The notes: a model not told the origin generated them from the sequence alone. A stretch of 64,000 bases of DNA from Lelliottia wanjuensis (GCF_030238365.1 NZ_JASSOT010000001.1:310001-374000); one strand, 5' to 3'; shown: positions 37,274 to 47,712, counted from the stretch's first letter. Numbers and translations are program-made.

Positions 37274-37297
37274 TGCCAGCGGCAAAAACCGCTGGCA
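37274..37297 (-). terminator. Stem-loop after frmA
   Basis: A perfect 9-bp stem (37274-37282 with 37289-37297) with a 6-base loop lies just past the frmA stop. No T-tract follows on the minus strand. Confidence 0.5.
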
Positions 37298-37303
37298 GAA
37301 TAA

Positions 37304-38727
<1,424 letters not shown>

Positions 38728-38741
38728 GCGCCCTCCTTAAA

Positions 38742-38764
38742 TATACTGTAGGGGGGTATAGTAG
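38742..38764. promoter_or_regulatory. Probable FrmR operator
   Basis: The sequence ATACTGTAGGGGGGTATAGTA (given here in two parts, 38743-38752 ATACTGTAGG and the rest to 38763) has the run of G flanked by TA-rich arms typical of CsoR/RcnR-family operators. It is 16 bp upstream of frmR. Confidence 0.7.
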
Positions 38765-38817
38765 CCGATTTATCTTCGAGATGAAAATCTGAATGATGGG
38801 TCCGATATATAAACGGT

Positions 38818-38849
38818 AAAAACCTGGCCGTCAGCGGCCAGGTTTTTGT
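38818..38849. terminator. Bidirectional terminator after the MFS gene
   Basis: A perfect 9-bp stem (38821-38829 with 38836-38844) has T-runs on both strands. It lies 30 bp past the stop of the minus-strand MFS gene and isolates it from frmR. Confidence 0.8.
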
Positions 38850-38874
38850 CGACAATCATACTACCGGTTACAGT

Positions 38875-40272
38875 CTACTTCCCGGCATTCCTCGGTACCA
38901 TAATGAGGACCGCGATAAACGACAGCAGGCAAAACAACACGTTGACCAGCAGGCCGATTGTCGCTGCCGTCGCGCCACCAGAGGAGAGCAGCGCCGTATA
39001 GACAGAAGCAGAAATAGCCACTCCGAATGCGCCGCCCAGAGAGCTGGCCATTTTGTATATCCCGGAGGCAATGCCGACTTTATCCGCTGGCGCATTAGAA
39101 ATAGCAGTGTCCGTGGAGGGCGTGGCATAAAATCCGAGGCCCAGACCAAACAGGATGTAGCCCAGCAGCACAGCTACGACGTACGCTGTGTTTGATAAAA
39201 AGGTGAGCGCCATTAAAGCAATGCCAATTCCCGTCATAAAACTCCCTAACAGCATAGGCTTTTTGGCACCGATTTTTTGCAGCAATCTTTCTCCCACTCT
39301 GATCATCGCCAGTACCGCAATCAAATAACCAATGGTCAGCATACCGGACTGAAAAGCCGTAAATCCCCGAATTTGCTGAACGTACAAACTCGCCACCAGT
39401 AGCGTTCCCGCCGCTGCGTTAAGCATAAAGTTAGAAAACGTTGCCGCCGCATAAGGTTTATTTTTAAACAAAGACAAATCGATAAACCCGTTCTGCCTTT
39501 TAAAATAACTCTCTTTGCCAAATACAATCGCTGACACCACAAATACGGCAAACAAGATCAGCATCGGCTGACTTTTCCAGCCCAGAGTACTGCCTTTAGT
39601 AATGATCAGGTTAAGAGAGATGAGCATTACCACAAATGCGCACAGGCCTAAATAGTCGAAGCGATGTCTCCCCTTCTCGACAACTTTACTTTCTGGCGTA
39701 CCGTGAATTAACAACATCCCCACTAAGGCGCAAATAATCGAAAAAATAAATATCCATTTCCAGCCCATCGATGTCGCAACCGCCCCGCCAAACAGTGAGC
39801 AGATGCCCGAACCGCCCCACGAACCAATAGACCAGAAGCTCAGTGCTCGCTGACGCGCCTTTCCCTCATAATAGGTCTTCATCAACGCCAGCGTGGCGGG
39901 CATAATACAGGCTCCGGAAAGCCCCTGAACCACTCTTCCAGCGGCAAAAATCACCGTGTTGCTGGCGAAAATAATAAGCAAACAGCCCACAATACTTAAA
40001 ATAAACCCGATATAAGTCATTTTGACCCGGCCAATTTTATCTGCGACAGCACCGGCCACCACAATAAAACAGCCCGATAAGAGTGAAGTCAGACTGATGG
40101 CCAGATTTAATGAGGCTGACGGGATATTAATGTCCTGTTGAATAGCAGGGACAATATTCATCATAGATTGAGCAAATAACCAGAACGTTAATACACCTAA
40201 CACAATACCCAGAGTCAGGCGATCATTACCTTTAAATTGTACCCGAGTGACGTTGTACCCTATTGAAGACAT
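38875..40272 (-). CDS. MFS transporter, DHA2-type (14 helices)
   Basis: The product is 465 residues from the ATG at 40272, chosen because GGCGAG lies 8 bases before it; the ATG at 40278 is too close. It has about fourteen hydrophobic segments, the loop 2-3 motif GAVADKIGRVKMTYIG and, in helix 5, a motif-C-like GSWGGSGICSLFGG. This is the drug:H+ antiporter-2 layout, so export is likely. It is 29 bp downstream of the M20 amidohydrolase gene and so co-transcribed with it; the pair may import or export the hydrolase's substrate or product. Base composition is lower in GC than neighbouring core genes. Confidence 0.85.
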   Translation of the reverse strand: MSSIGYNVTRVQFKGNDRLTLGIVLGVLTFWLFAQSMMNIVPAIQQDINIPSASLNLAISLTSLLSGCFIVVAGAVADKIGRVKMTYIGFILSIVGCLLIIFASNTVIFAAGRVVQGLSGACIMPATLALMKTYYEGKARQRALSFWSIGSWGGSGICSLFGGAVATSMGWKWIFIFSIICALVGMLLIHGTPESKVVEKGRHRFDYLGLCAFVVMLISLNLIITKGSTLGWKSQPMLILFAVFVVSAIVFGKESYFKRQNGFIDLSLFKNKPYAAATFSNFMLNAAAGTLLVASLYVQQIRGFTAFQSGMLTIGYLIAVLAMIRVGERLLQKIGAKKPMLLGSFMTGIGIALMALTFLSNTAYVVAVLLGYILFGLGLGFYATPSTDTAISNAPADKVGIASGIYKMASSLGGAFGVAISASVYTALLSSGGATAATIGLLVNVLFCLLSFIAVLIMVPRNAGK

Positions 40273-40301
40273 AATCATATCTCGCCATAGATGGATGGGG
40301 G

Positions 40302-41471
40302 TTACTTGAGGAACTTCTCGGCTAACGTGCACCAATAGCGAGCGCCAGGAATGATGAGTTCGTCATTAAAATCAAACCCAGGGTGGTGTACCGGGCAGAG
40401 ATCCGGTTCATCGCCAGCACCGATCATCAAATAGCTGCCGTTGGGGTTTCGTTCGAGCATAAAGGCGAAGTCTTCGCTTCCCATCATCGCGTGGGTATCC
40501 TCGCAGATCATCGACGGGTCCATTAATTCTTTCGCCACGCTAATGGCAAAATCGGTCGCCTCGCGGCCATTGACCAACTCCGGGCAGCCATTGACATGGT
40601 CGACTTTGACCGTCGCACCAAAGCTCTTCGCCTGTCCTTGTGCAATTTCGGTGATCCTTTCCACCATCAAGCGGCGAACATCCGCATTTAGCGCGCGCAC
40701 GCTCAGCTGAAGCCGGGCATGTTCATTGATAATATTCGGCGCAAGCCCTGACTGGATACTGCCAACAGTGACCACTGCGGGCTGGAAAGGCACCACATTA
40801 CGCGAGACGATCGTCTGCAAAGCCACGGCGATGTAACACGCAATCATCCCTGCATCAATGGTCTTTTCAGGATACGCACCGTGGCCGCCCACGCCGTTGA
40901 CGTCAATGACGATGGTGTCTGAAGAGGCCATCATCGGCCCTTTTTTGAAATGGAAAGTGCCTTTCTTCAGGCCAGGCATATTATGCAGCGCGAAAATGGC
41001 ATCACAGGGAAATGTTTCAAACAGACCGTCGTCCAGCATGACTCGTCCGCCATAAAGCAACTCTTCACCTGGCTGGAAAATCAGATTAAGGGTGCCGTTA
41101 AAATTTCGGGTTTTGGCCAGATATTCTGCGGCACAAAGCAGGATCGTGGTGTGTCCGTCGTGCCCGCAGCCATGAAATTTCCCTGCCTCACTGCTGGCCC
41201 AGGCTTTACCGCTCTGCTCCTGCATCGGCAACGCGTCCATATCAGCCCGCAATCCCAGCACTTTTTTTCCGTCTCCGACCGTCAGACTCCCTACCACGCC
41301 GGTCTGGGCAAGTCCTCGATTCACCTTATATCCCCAGGAGATCAATTTCTCTGCAACCAGATCGCTGGTGTGATACTCCTCCAGACCGATTTCGGGATGG
41401 CTATGTAATTGATGTCTTAACGCGATATATCTTGCCTGGCTTTCTTCGAGGGTTTTCATCATGTCAGTCAT
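40302..41471 (-). CDS. M20-family amidohydrolase (hippurate hydrolase / N-acyl amino acid deacylase-like)
   Basis: This metallo-amidohydrolase of 389 residues (M20D group) has HSHPEIGLEEYHT near residue 25, LRADMDALPM near 74, the metal motif HGCGHDGHT near 100, PGEE near 134, HNMPG near 163, VGGHGAYP in the dimer domain near 190 and the last metal ligand in VHHPGFDFND near 365. Such enzymes cleave N-acyl amino acids, hippurate or indole-acetyl conjugates; the exact substrate cannot be read. It is the first gene of a two-gene operon with the MFS transporter and is divergent from the 787-residue regulator. Confidence 0.87.
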   Translation of the reverse strand: MTDMMKTLEESQARYIALRHQLHSHPEIGLEEYHTSDLVAEKLISWGYKVNRGLAQTGVVGSLTVGDGKKVLGLRADMDALPMQEQSGKAWASSEAGKFHGCGHDGHTTILLCAAEYLAKTRNFNGTLNLIFQPGEELLYGGRVMLDDGLFETFPCDAIFALHNMPGLKKGTFHFKKGPMMASSDTIVIDVNGVGGHGAYPEKTIDAGMIACYIAVALQTIVSRNVVPFQPAVVTVGSIQSGLAPNIINEHARLQLSVRALNADVRRLMVERITEIAQGQAKSFGATVKVDHVNGCPELVNGREATDFAISVAKELMDPSMICEDTHAMMGSEDFAFMLERNPNGSYLMIGAGDEPDLCPVHHPGFDFNDELIIPGARYWCTLAEKFLK

Positions 41472-41601
41472 CGCATTTTTCCTTCATGTCTGTGTGGTTA
41501 ATGTCCGTATTATAAAGCGAGCCAAAAACCGTAACAGGAGATTACTTTCCCAATAGATAGCAAAATTTGCGCACTTTCGGGCTCACCAGTCGGCCACGTT
41601 A

Positions 41602-41622
41602 AAAAATGATGCACTCATTTTT
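41602..41622. promoter_or_regulatory. Inverted repeat in the amidohydrolase/regulator intergenic region
   Basis: Perfect 8-bp arms AAAAATGA (41602-41609) and TCATTTTT (41615-41622) with a 5-base spacer lie between the divergent genes, 48 bp before the regulator start. An operator for that regulator is possible. Confidence 0.4.
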
Positions 41623-41669
41623 GACGTCTGTTTTCGGCGTTCAGAAAAATACACATCGGAAGGTTCAGC

Positions 41670-44033
41670 ATGCAGAAAATGACATTTCAAAACTACTCTG
41701 TGGATATTGTAAATATTCTCGACGAAGAGAGTCGGGGCTATGACGGCGTGACTCTGTTTTATTTGCTGAAAGGCGTCGTGGCGGTGCAAACTTCGCGCGA
41801 AAAGGTTACGTTAAATCCGCAGGATTTGTTGCTCATTAATCAATATGAGAATTACCATCTCACCAGCCTTGGGGACAATATTATTGTCAGAGTCGCGATA
41901 TCTCATCGCTATTTCTCTCGCTACTACACCCACTATGCCGCTGCCAGATTTAGCATCGAATTTGATGATAACCATCAGCACCTGAAAATGTTACGCGAAA
42001 TTATCACGCAACTGGCCATCAGCAAATTACAAAGTCACAAAGAGACCGGACTGCTGGAGATAAACGCCCTGCTTTCCAGTTTATTAAGTTTGCTCATTAT
42101 GTATTTTAAGCGGAAAAAACCTCACGCCGAGAAAGAGTCACAAACGGGCTACTCCTCCCGAATTGAAAATACGTTGATTTACCTGCAGGAGAATTACAAC
42201 AAACCCTTATCCCTTTCCTTACTGGCTAAAATAAACCACACGTCCGAAGCTTACTTTTCTCGGCTGTTCTCACGTGAGGTCGGCATCAGCTTTAAAACGT
42301 ATCTGACGCAGTTGCGTTTTATGTTCTGTATTGAGGCACTGTCCAGAAGCCAAAAGCCGCTCTATCAAATTGTGGAAGAGAATGGCTTTAGCGATACGCG
42401 CCATTTTACCGCCCTGTTTAAATCCAAATATGCCATGACCCCCCATCAGTACCGCGCGTTGTCTCGCGCGGGCAAATCACCGGCTCACGTGATTTATGAC
42501 CTGCCCAAACAAGCGCCAGCGACACGCCCGCCACGCTTTGGCGAGGTACATCCAGCAGAACTCCTGTCTCTACTGGCGAGCAGTATGAGCACACACGAGC
42601 AGATGGTCGATATTGAACAGGTGACCACGGAAAAGGTTACCTTCCCCCTGGGCGAAAAAAGAGATACCACCGCCCCTCTGCCCCATCCGGTCTATATGGC
42701 AAAAGTGGGCCATCTTGAAGAGCTGCTCAAAAGCACGGTACAACAGCAGATCATCAGCGCCCGCCAGCAAATGCCGCTGAAATTCATCCAGGTTGATCAG
42801 ATCTTTGCTGAGAAAACCCTGCCGACACACTTACTGACGGATGAACCCTGGCCCTCTTTTTCACACTACGCTTGCGCCGATACCGCCGTAGCGTTTCTCA
42901 GACAGCAGGGTGTTGCACTGCTGATCAGCCTCCACTTTCAGGCGACGGAAGAGGAAATGCGCACGATATCCATTCGATTCCTCGATTTTATCGCGCACAA
43001 CATGACCCTGTTTGGTGAGGATTATGTCAGCAGTTGGGCGCTGAGCTACCACCCGAACGTGGATTATCCTGAGGAGTCCGAAACCCGGTTCCTGCGGCTA
43101 CGTAACGCGCTAAAAGCGATTTTGCCCCGGATGCAAACCGGCATTTATTACCCTTTTCCCCATGAGAAAAAAGCGATGGCTGAAATCCCTTTCTTTGCGA
43201 GCAACCTTGCAAAGCAGATCGATTTCCTGGGGTTTTCGGCCAACGCCAACGACAAGATCCGTCGTAAAGGATTCGGGAAAGAGGATATGGCGGACACCGA
43301 ATTTTTCGTTCAGCGCCAGGCATTAACAATCGTCGAACAGCTCAACAAGAATGGTCTGACAACGCCATTGTTCCTGGAAACCTGGAACACACTGACAGGC
43401 GATACGCGTCAGACCAATGGTGCATTTTTTCGCGGAGCCTTGCTAATGAACACTCTGCTTTCGCTAACGGAACACGTGACTTGTGTCGGCTTCTGGATTA
43501 ATTCAGAGGTGCAGCATGAAATGCGGGAAGAGAAGCACATCGACACCAGCAGCCTTTCGCTCTTTTTTGTCGGTCCCACCCGTCGCCCGATGTTTCACGT
43601 ACTGCGACTGCGCGAGCGGCTTACGGGTGCGGTCGCGGCAAAGGGGGAAAACTATCTGGTGACCCGCGAGGGTCAGGGGTATCGGGTGCTGCTGACAAAT
43701 AGCGTGACGTTTAATCCCTGTCTGTCGCTACAGGAGCATCTTATGAAGGGCTTTCGCAAACAGCTCAGCGTGACGATATCTGGGATGGAGCCTGGCACGT
43801 ACCAGATTAAACGGCATCTCTTTGACCAACAGCACGGCGCGCTCTTTCATCAATTCGAATGCCAGCCAACCCGTTATGGCCGCGACAGTGAAGTCATGCA
43901 GTTTATTGACCTTCATTCTTCACCCGATCTGCATCTCTATGATGAAAATATCAATACCTGCTGGAAGATCTGTGTCGAAATGGATGTCAACGCGCTCTGT
44001 CTATTTGAGATCAATAGAATTACTACGCCATAG
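41670..44033 (+). CDS. AraC-type regulator fused to a GH39-like (beta-xylosidase-type) domain
   Basis: The 787-residue protein starts at 41670 behind GGAAGG. Residues 1-150 look like a cupin-type sensor (YDGVTLFYLLKGVVAVQ, PQDLLLINQYENYHL). Residues 165-265 are an AraC double helix-turn-helix (LSLLAKINHTSEAYFSRLFSRE and YQIVEENGFSDTRHFTALFK). Residues about 340-780 resemble GH39 beta-xylosidases: a barrel and a beta-sandwich tail. Where GH39 has the acid/base NEPN, this protein has YHPN (460-463), and where it has the nucleophile TEWN it has ETWN (570-573), so both catalytic glutamates appear lost. I infer a sugar- or ligand-sensing regulator of the divergent M20/MFS operon. The GH39 assignment is by eye. 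Confidence 0.75.
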   Translation: MQKMTFQNYSVDIVNILDEESRGYDGVTLFYLLKGVVAVQTSREKVTLNPQDLLLINQYENYHLTSLGDNIIVRVAISHRYFSRYYTHYAAARFSIEFDDNHQHLKMLREIITQLAISKLQSHKETGLLEINALLSSLLSLLIMYFKRKKPHAEKESQTGYSSRIENTLIYLQENYNKPLSLSLLAKINHTSEAYFSRLFSREVGISFKTYLTQLRFMFCIEALSRSQKPLYQIVEENGFSDTRHFTALFKSKYAMTPHQYRALSRAGKSPAHVIYDLPKQAPATRPPRFGEVHPAELLSLLASSMSTHEQMVDIEQVTTEKVTFPLGEKRDTTAPLPHPVYMAKVGHLEELLKSTVQQQIISARQQMPLKFIQVDQIFAEKTLPTHLLTDEPWPSFSHYACADTAVAFLRQQGVALLISLHFQATEEEMRTISIRFLDFIAHNMTLFGEDYVSSWALSYHPNVDYPEESETRFLRLRNALKAILPRMQTGIYYPFPHEKKAMAEIPFFASNLAKQIDFLGFSANANDKIRRKGFGKEDMADTEFFVQRQALTIVEQLNKNGLTTPLFLETWNTLTGDTRQTNGAFFRGALLMNTLLSLTEHVTCVGFWINSEVQHEMREEKHIDTSSLSLFFVGPTRRPMFHVLRLRERLTGAVAAKGENYLVTREGQGYRVLLTNSVTFNPCLSLQEHLMKGFRKQLSVTISGMEPGTYQIKRHLFDQQHGALFHQFECQPTRYGRDSEVMQFIDLHSSPDLHLYDENINTCWKICVEMDVNALCLFEINRITTP

Positions 44034-44278
44034 GTCGCCAGGAAAATCCAGGACCTGCCGACATCGGTCAGGTCCCGTAAACACACAGCACTGCAGATTT
44101 GAATACACCCTGTCCGTTGGATAGTGCATTTATAATCTGTCACCCTGTGTTTGTCATGGATATATTCATCATTGAAATTAAACAGACTTAAAGCAAATCA
44201 TCAGGTTAAAGCCCACCTTAAGAACGAATGTTTATTCACTTAATCAGTTTATGGATGTTTGACGGCAACGCAGACAAA

Positions 44279-44302
44279 AAACCCGCTCTCGGAAGCGGGT
44301 TT
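44279..44302 (-). terminator. cybB terminator
   Basis: A perfect 9-bp stem (44279-44287 with 44294-44302), 6-base loop and a T-run on the minus strand (44276-44281), 10 bp after the cybB stop. Confidence 0.85.
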
Positions 44303-44311
44303 GGCAGACTA

Positions 44312-44842
44312 TCAGGAACGCTTTTTCGGCATCATGCGCAGCAGCGTATTGTCCTTCCAGTAATAATGGTGCAGCAGCGCCGCAAAGGCGTGGATCCCAA
44401 TCACGAAATAGCCGATGTTTGCCAGCGTCACGTGCCAGGATTTCAGGGTGTCGACTAAATCGAAATTCGCTTCTGCCGCGTGCGGCATCACCAGACCGAA
44501 TGCCAGCCACGGGTTACCGCGGTTATACATCATCACCAGGCCAATCAGCGGCAGCGCAATAAACAGCAGATAAACCACCAGGTGCCCCAGATGCGACATC
44601 CCGGTGATCATCGGTTTTGGCTTAGGCTGAATCGGCGGCGCCGGGAATTTGAGGCGCACCAGCAGACGCGCGACCATCAGCACCAGGATCGAAATCCCGC
44701 AGGAAACATGAATCATATTGATCACCGGACGCGCGGTGCGCGGGAAAAAACCGCGTAACTCCATCGCCGCGTAGGCCACGATAACCAGCAGAAACACCAG
44801 CCAGTGAATGCCAATTTGCAGGCCAGTATATTTATTACGCAT
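44312..44842 (-). CDS. cybB: Cytochrome b561 CybB
   Basis: This 176-residue inner-membrane di-heme cytochrome has four hydrophobic segments. The heme-ligand histidines expected of the family lie in IGIHWLVF (His13), NMIHVSCG (His45) and the last two helices (LKSWHVTLANIG and VIGIHAFAALLHHYY). E. coli CybB accepts electrons from or passes electrons to ubiquinol and superoxide. It sits next to gapC, its E. coli place; the K-12 genes ydcA and hokB that separate cybB from trg are not seen here. Confidence 0.92.
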   Translation of the reverse strand: MRNKYTGLQIGIHWLVFLLVIVAYAAMELRGFFPRTARPVINMIHVSCGISILVLMVARLLVRLKFPAPPIQPKPKPMITGMSHLGHLVVYLLFIALPLIGLVMMYNRGNPWLAFGLVMPHAAEANFDLVDTLKSWHVTLANIGYFVIGIHAFAALLHHYYWKDNTLLRMMPKKRS

Positions 44843-45036
44843 ATGATTTCCTGGATAAAGTCGAACAAAGGGTCAACATAACGGGCTTTACTTAAAAATT
44901 CATTAACTTTTCTTTATGGGTTTTCAAAAACTTCGCCCGCGCATGAATCATCTTCAATTGCCTCACCCGCCGTCATGGTCTAAGCCTGGAGGAGTTTTCA
45001 AACTGTCGCATCGTTCAGTTCATACAGGAGTCAACC

Positions 45037-46038
45037 ATGAGTAAAATTGGCATTAATGGTTTTGGCCGCATCGGGCGTCTGGTCCTGCGCCGTCTGCTTG
45101 AAACTCAGGACAGCAACACCGTCGTGGCGATTAACGATCTCACCTCCCCCAAAGTGCTGGCCTATCTGCTGAAACACGACTCGAACTACGGTCCTTTCCC
45201 GTGGAGCGTCGATTTCACCGAAGACTCGCTGATTGTCGATGGCAAATCGATCTCCGTGTACGCCGAAAAAGAGGCCAAACACATTCCATGGACCTCGGCG
45301 GGCGTGGATCTGGTGGTGGAGTGCACCGGTTTCTATACCTCGGAGGAGAAATCGAAAGCCCACCTCGACGCCGGGGCGAAAAAAGTGCTGATCTCCGCGC
45401 CCGCTGGCGAGATGAAAACCATCGTCTTTAACGTCAACGACGACACCATTGACGCCAGCGACACCATTATTTCGGTGGCGTCCTGCACCACCAACTGCCT
45501 GGCCCCGCTGGCAAAAGTGCTGAACGACGCCTTCGGGATTAAGGTCGGCACCATGACCACCATCCATGCCTACACTGGCACCCAGGCGCTGGTCGATGGC
45601 CCGCGCGGGAAAGACCTGCGCGCTTCGCGTGCGGCGGCGGAGAATATCATTCCGCATACCACCGGGGCGGCGAAAGCGATTGGGCTGGTCATCCCTGCGC
45701 TCAGTGGAAAGCTGAAAGGTCACGCCCAACGCGTGCCGGTGAAAACCGGATCGGTGACGGAGCTGGTGTCGATTCTGGAGAAAAAGGTGACCGTCGATGA
45801 GATCCACGCCGCGCTGAAAAAAGCGACCGAGGGCAATGAATCCTTTGGCTATACGGACGAGGAGATCGTCTCCTCAGATGTGATCGGCTCGCACTTTGGC
45901 TCAATCTTTGACGCCACGCAGACGGAAGTGTCCGAGGCGGGAGACGTACAGCTGGTGAAAACCGTAGCCTGGTATGACAACGAGTACGGCTTTGTCACCC
46001 AACTGGTGCGCACGCTGGATAAGTTCGCCGCACTTTAA
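45037..46038 (+). CDS. gapC: Glyceraldehyde-3-phosphate dehydrogenase paralogue GapC (intact)
   Basis: The 333-residue enzyme has the NAD-binding start [15 protein letters not shown], the catalytic cysteine in [12 protein letters not shown] (Cys near residue 150), the catalytic-histidine region [10 protein letters not shown] and the conserved WYDNEYGFV near the end. The gene begins behind AGGAG and is complete. In E. coli K-12 gapC is a pseudogene at the same place between cybB and aldA, so this copy retains what K-12 has lost. It is convergent with aldA. Confidence 0.95.
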   Translation: MSKIGINGFGRIGRLVLRRLLETQDSNTVVAINDLTSPKVLAYLLKHDSNYGPFPWSVDFTEDSLIVDGKSISVYAEKEAKHIPWTSAGVDLVVECTGFYTSEEKSKAHLDAGAKKVLISAPAGEMKTIVFNVNDDTIDASDTIISVASCTTNCLAPLAKVLNDAFGIKVGTMTTIHAYTGTQALVDGPRGKDLRASRAAAENIIPHTTGAAKAIGLVIPALSGKLKGHAQRVPVKTGSVTELVSILEKKVTVDEIHAALKKATEGNESFGYTDEEIVSSDVIGSHFGSIFDATQTEVSEAGDVQLVKTVAWYDNEYGFVTQLVRTLDKFAAL

Positions 46039-46044
46039 CTGATT

Positions 46045-46065
46045 GCGGGCAGCCTCGCTGCCCGC
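46045..46065. terminator. Stem-loop between gapC and aldA
   Basis: A perfect 9-bp stem (46045-46053 with 46057-46065) with a 3-base loop lies between the convergent stops. No clear T-tract follows on either strand, so it may instead block read-through or protect 3' ends. Confidence 0.55.
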
Positions 46066-46076
46066 TAATCACAACA

Positions 46077-47516
46077 TTACGACTGGAGATAAACCACCTG
46101 AGTTTGCAGATATTCATGCAAACCGTGTTTCCCGTCCGCCCCGCCGATACCCGACTTGCGCCAGCCCGCGTGGAAGCCCTGCATCGCCTCAAAGTTCTCG
46201 CGGTTGATGTAGGTCTCGCCGAATTTCAGCCCTTTGATGGCTTTCATCGCTACGTTCAGATCCTGGGTATACACCGAAGAGGTCAGGCCGTACTCGCTGT
46301 CGTTGGCCATCGCCAGCGCGTCTTCGAGAGAATCAAACGCCACCACCGGCAGCACCGGGCCGAAGGTCTCTTCGTGCATGATGCTCATCTCCTGGCGCAC
46401 ATCCAGCAGCAGGGTCGGCGGATAGTAGTAGCCTTTACCTTCCACCGCCTTGCCGCCGAGCGCCACTCGCGCCCCCTCCTGCACCGCGCGCGCCACTTTC
46501 TGCTCGACGCGTTCCAGCGCCGCGGCGTTAATCAGCGGGCCCATCGCGATATCCGTGCGCTCCGCCGGATTGCCAAACTGCACCGCTTTCATCGCCTCAC
46601 CCAGACGGTTCACAAAGCGGTCGTAGATACCTTTCTGAACATACACGCGCTCGGCGCAGTTACACACCTGCCCGGTATTAATGACGCGCGAGTCGACAAT
46701 CGCTTTCACCGCCAGCTCCAGATCCGCATCGTCCATCACGATAGCAGGCGCTTTGCCGCCCAGCTCCAGACACACTTTGGTGATGTTTTTCGCCGCGGCG
46801 GTCATGATCTTCTCACCGGCGGTGACGCTGCCGGTCATGCTGACCATCGCCACTTTCGGGTTGCCCGCCAGCTCCTGACCGACGGTTTCGCCGCGCCCGA
46901 GCACCAGGTTAAAGACCCCTTTTGGCAGACCAATTTCATCGACGATTTTGGCAAATGCGATGGCGTTATTCGGCGTGAATTCGCTCGGTTTGATAACGAT
47001 GGTGTTGCCCGTCAGCAGCGCAGGCGCCAGCTTGCGGGCAATCAGGAAGAACGGGAAGTTCCACGGCAGAATGCCGGTCGTCACGCCGAGAGCACGTTTA
47101 AAGACCAGAATGTTTTCGCCCGGACGATCGCTCTGAATAATCTCGCCTTCGTAACGACGCGCCCACTCGGCCATGTAGTCGATGTAATCGGCGGTGAAAT
47201 TGACTTCCACTTCCGCCAGCTGTTGAATTTTGCCTCCCTCGGCGACAATCAGGGCGCTGATTTCACTCACGCGCTCGCGAATCCCGGCGGAGATTTTGCG
47301 CAGCCAGTTCGCACGCTCAATCGCCGGAAGCGCTTCCCAGCCCGGCTGCGCGCGGTCGGCGGCCTCTATCGCTTTGCGGGCGTCTTCGGCACGCCCATCG
47401 GGAATACGGGAAATGACCTCTTCGGTGGCCGGATTGGTGACATCAATCCAGGCGTCACCTTGCCAGGCAACAAACTGTCCATCGATATACATAGGATGTT
47501 GTACGGGTACTGTCAT
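46077..47516 (-). CDS. aldA: Lactaldehyde/glycolaldehyde dehydrogenase AldA
   Basis: At 479 residues from the ATG at 47516 (CAGGAG upstream), this equals E. coli AldA, which oxidises L-lactaldehyde and glycolaldehyde in fucose, rhamnose and glycol metabolism. Markers are PWNFPFFLIARK, SMTGSVTAGE, the general-base Glu in CLELGGKAP near 250 and the catalytic Cys in NTGQVCNCAERV near 285. Eleven upstream codons in the open frame lack a start signal. A CRP-type site about 100 bp upstream suggests catabolite control, as in E. coli. Confidence 0.95.
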   Translation of the reverse strand: MTVPVQHPMYIDGQFVAWQGDAWIDVTNPATEEVISRIPDGRAEDARKAIEAADRAQPGWEALPAIERANWLRKISAGIRERVSEISALIVAEGGKIQQLAEVEVNFTADYIDYMAEWARRYEGEIIQSDRPGENILVFKRALGVTTGILPWNFPFFLIARKLAPALLTGNTIVIKPSEFTPNNAIAFAKIVDEIGLPKGVFNLVLGRGETVGQELAGNPKVAMVSMTGSVTAGEKIMTAAAKNITKVCLELGGKAPAIVMDDADLELAVKAIVDSRVINTGQVCNCAERVYVQKGIYDRFVNRLGEAMKAVQFGNPAERTDIAMGPLINAAALERVEQKVARAVQEGARVALGGKAVEGKGYYYPPTLLLDVRQEMSIMHEETFGPVLPVVAFDSLEDALAMANDSEYGLTSSVYTQDLNVAMKAIKGLKFGETYINRENFEAMQGFHAGWRKSGIGGADGKHGLHEYLQTQVVYLQS

Positions 47517-47608
47517 GACCTGCTCCTGTGATTGCACTGTTTTTAACACGTGAAATTATTGTTAAAAATTACAGCCGAGTTTCAGGAGACCCAGGGTATC
47601 GCGCTGTT

Positions 47609-47628
47609 TTTGTGAGATATCTCAAAAA
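47609..47628. promoter_or_regulatory. Probable CRP site upstream of aldA
   Basis: TGTGA (47611-47615), six bases GATATC, then TCAAA (47622-47626) matches the CRP consensus TGTGA-N6-TCACA at nine of ten positions, with AT-rich flanks. The centre is about 100 bp before the aldA start. Confidence 0.65.
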
Positions 47629-47670
47629 AGAATCGCGTCAGCAAACATTTCGATTACAGACAAGCAACAT

Positions 47671-47708
47671 AAAATGCCCGTTTGCGACGCAGGCTGCGCA
47701 AACGGGCA
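47671..47708 (-). terminator. ydcF terminator
   Basis: A perfect 12-bp stem (47675-47686 with 47697-47708), 10-base loop, followed on the minus strand by a T-run. It lies 5 bp after the ydcF stop. Confidence 0.85.
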
Positions 47709-47712
47709 AAGG

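Noticed and set aside
44051..44075. Imperfect stem-loop after the 787-residue regulator as a terminator
   Set aside because: The stem has a mismatch and no T-tract follows, so I did not list it as a terminator.
44034..45036. RydC small RNA and hokB/sokB near cybB
   Set aside because: These lie near cybB and trg in E. coli, but I found no matching RydC 5' sequence or Hok-like reading frame here.
46104..47531. Long plus-strand open frame (475 codons) opposite aldA
   Set aside because: It mirrors aldA, has no ribosome site and its translation is rich in His, Arg and Gln as expected of antisense frames in GC-rich DNA.
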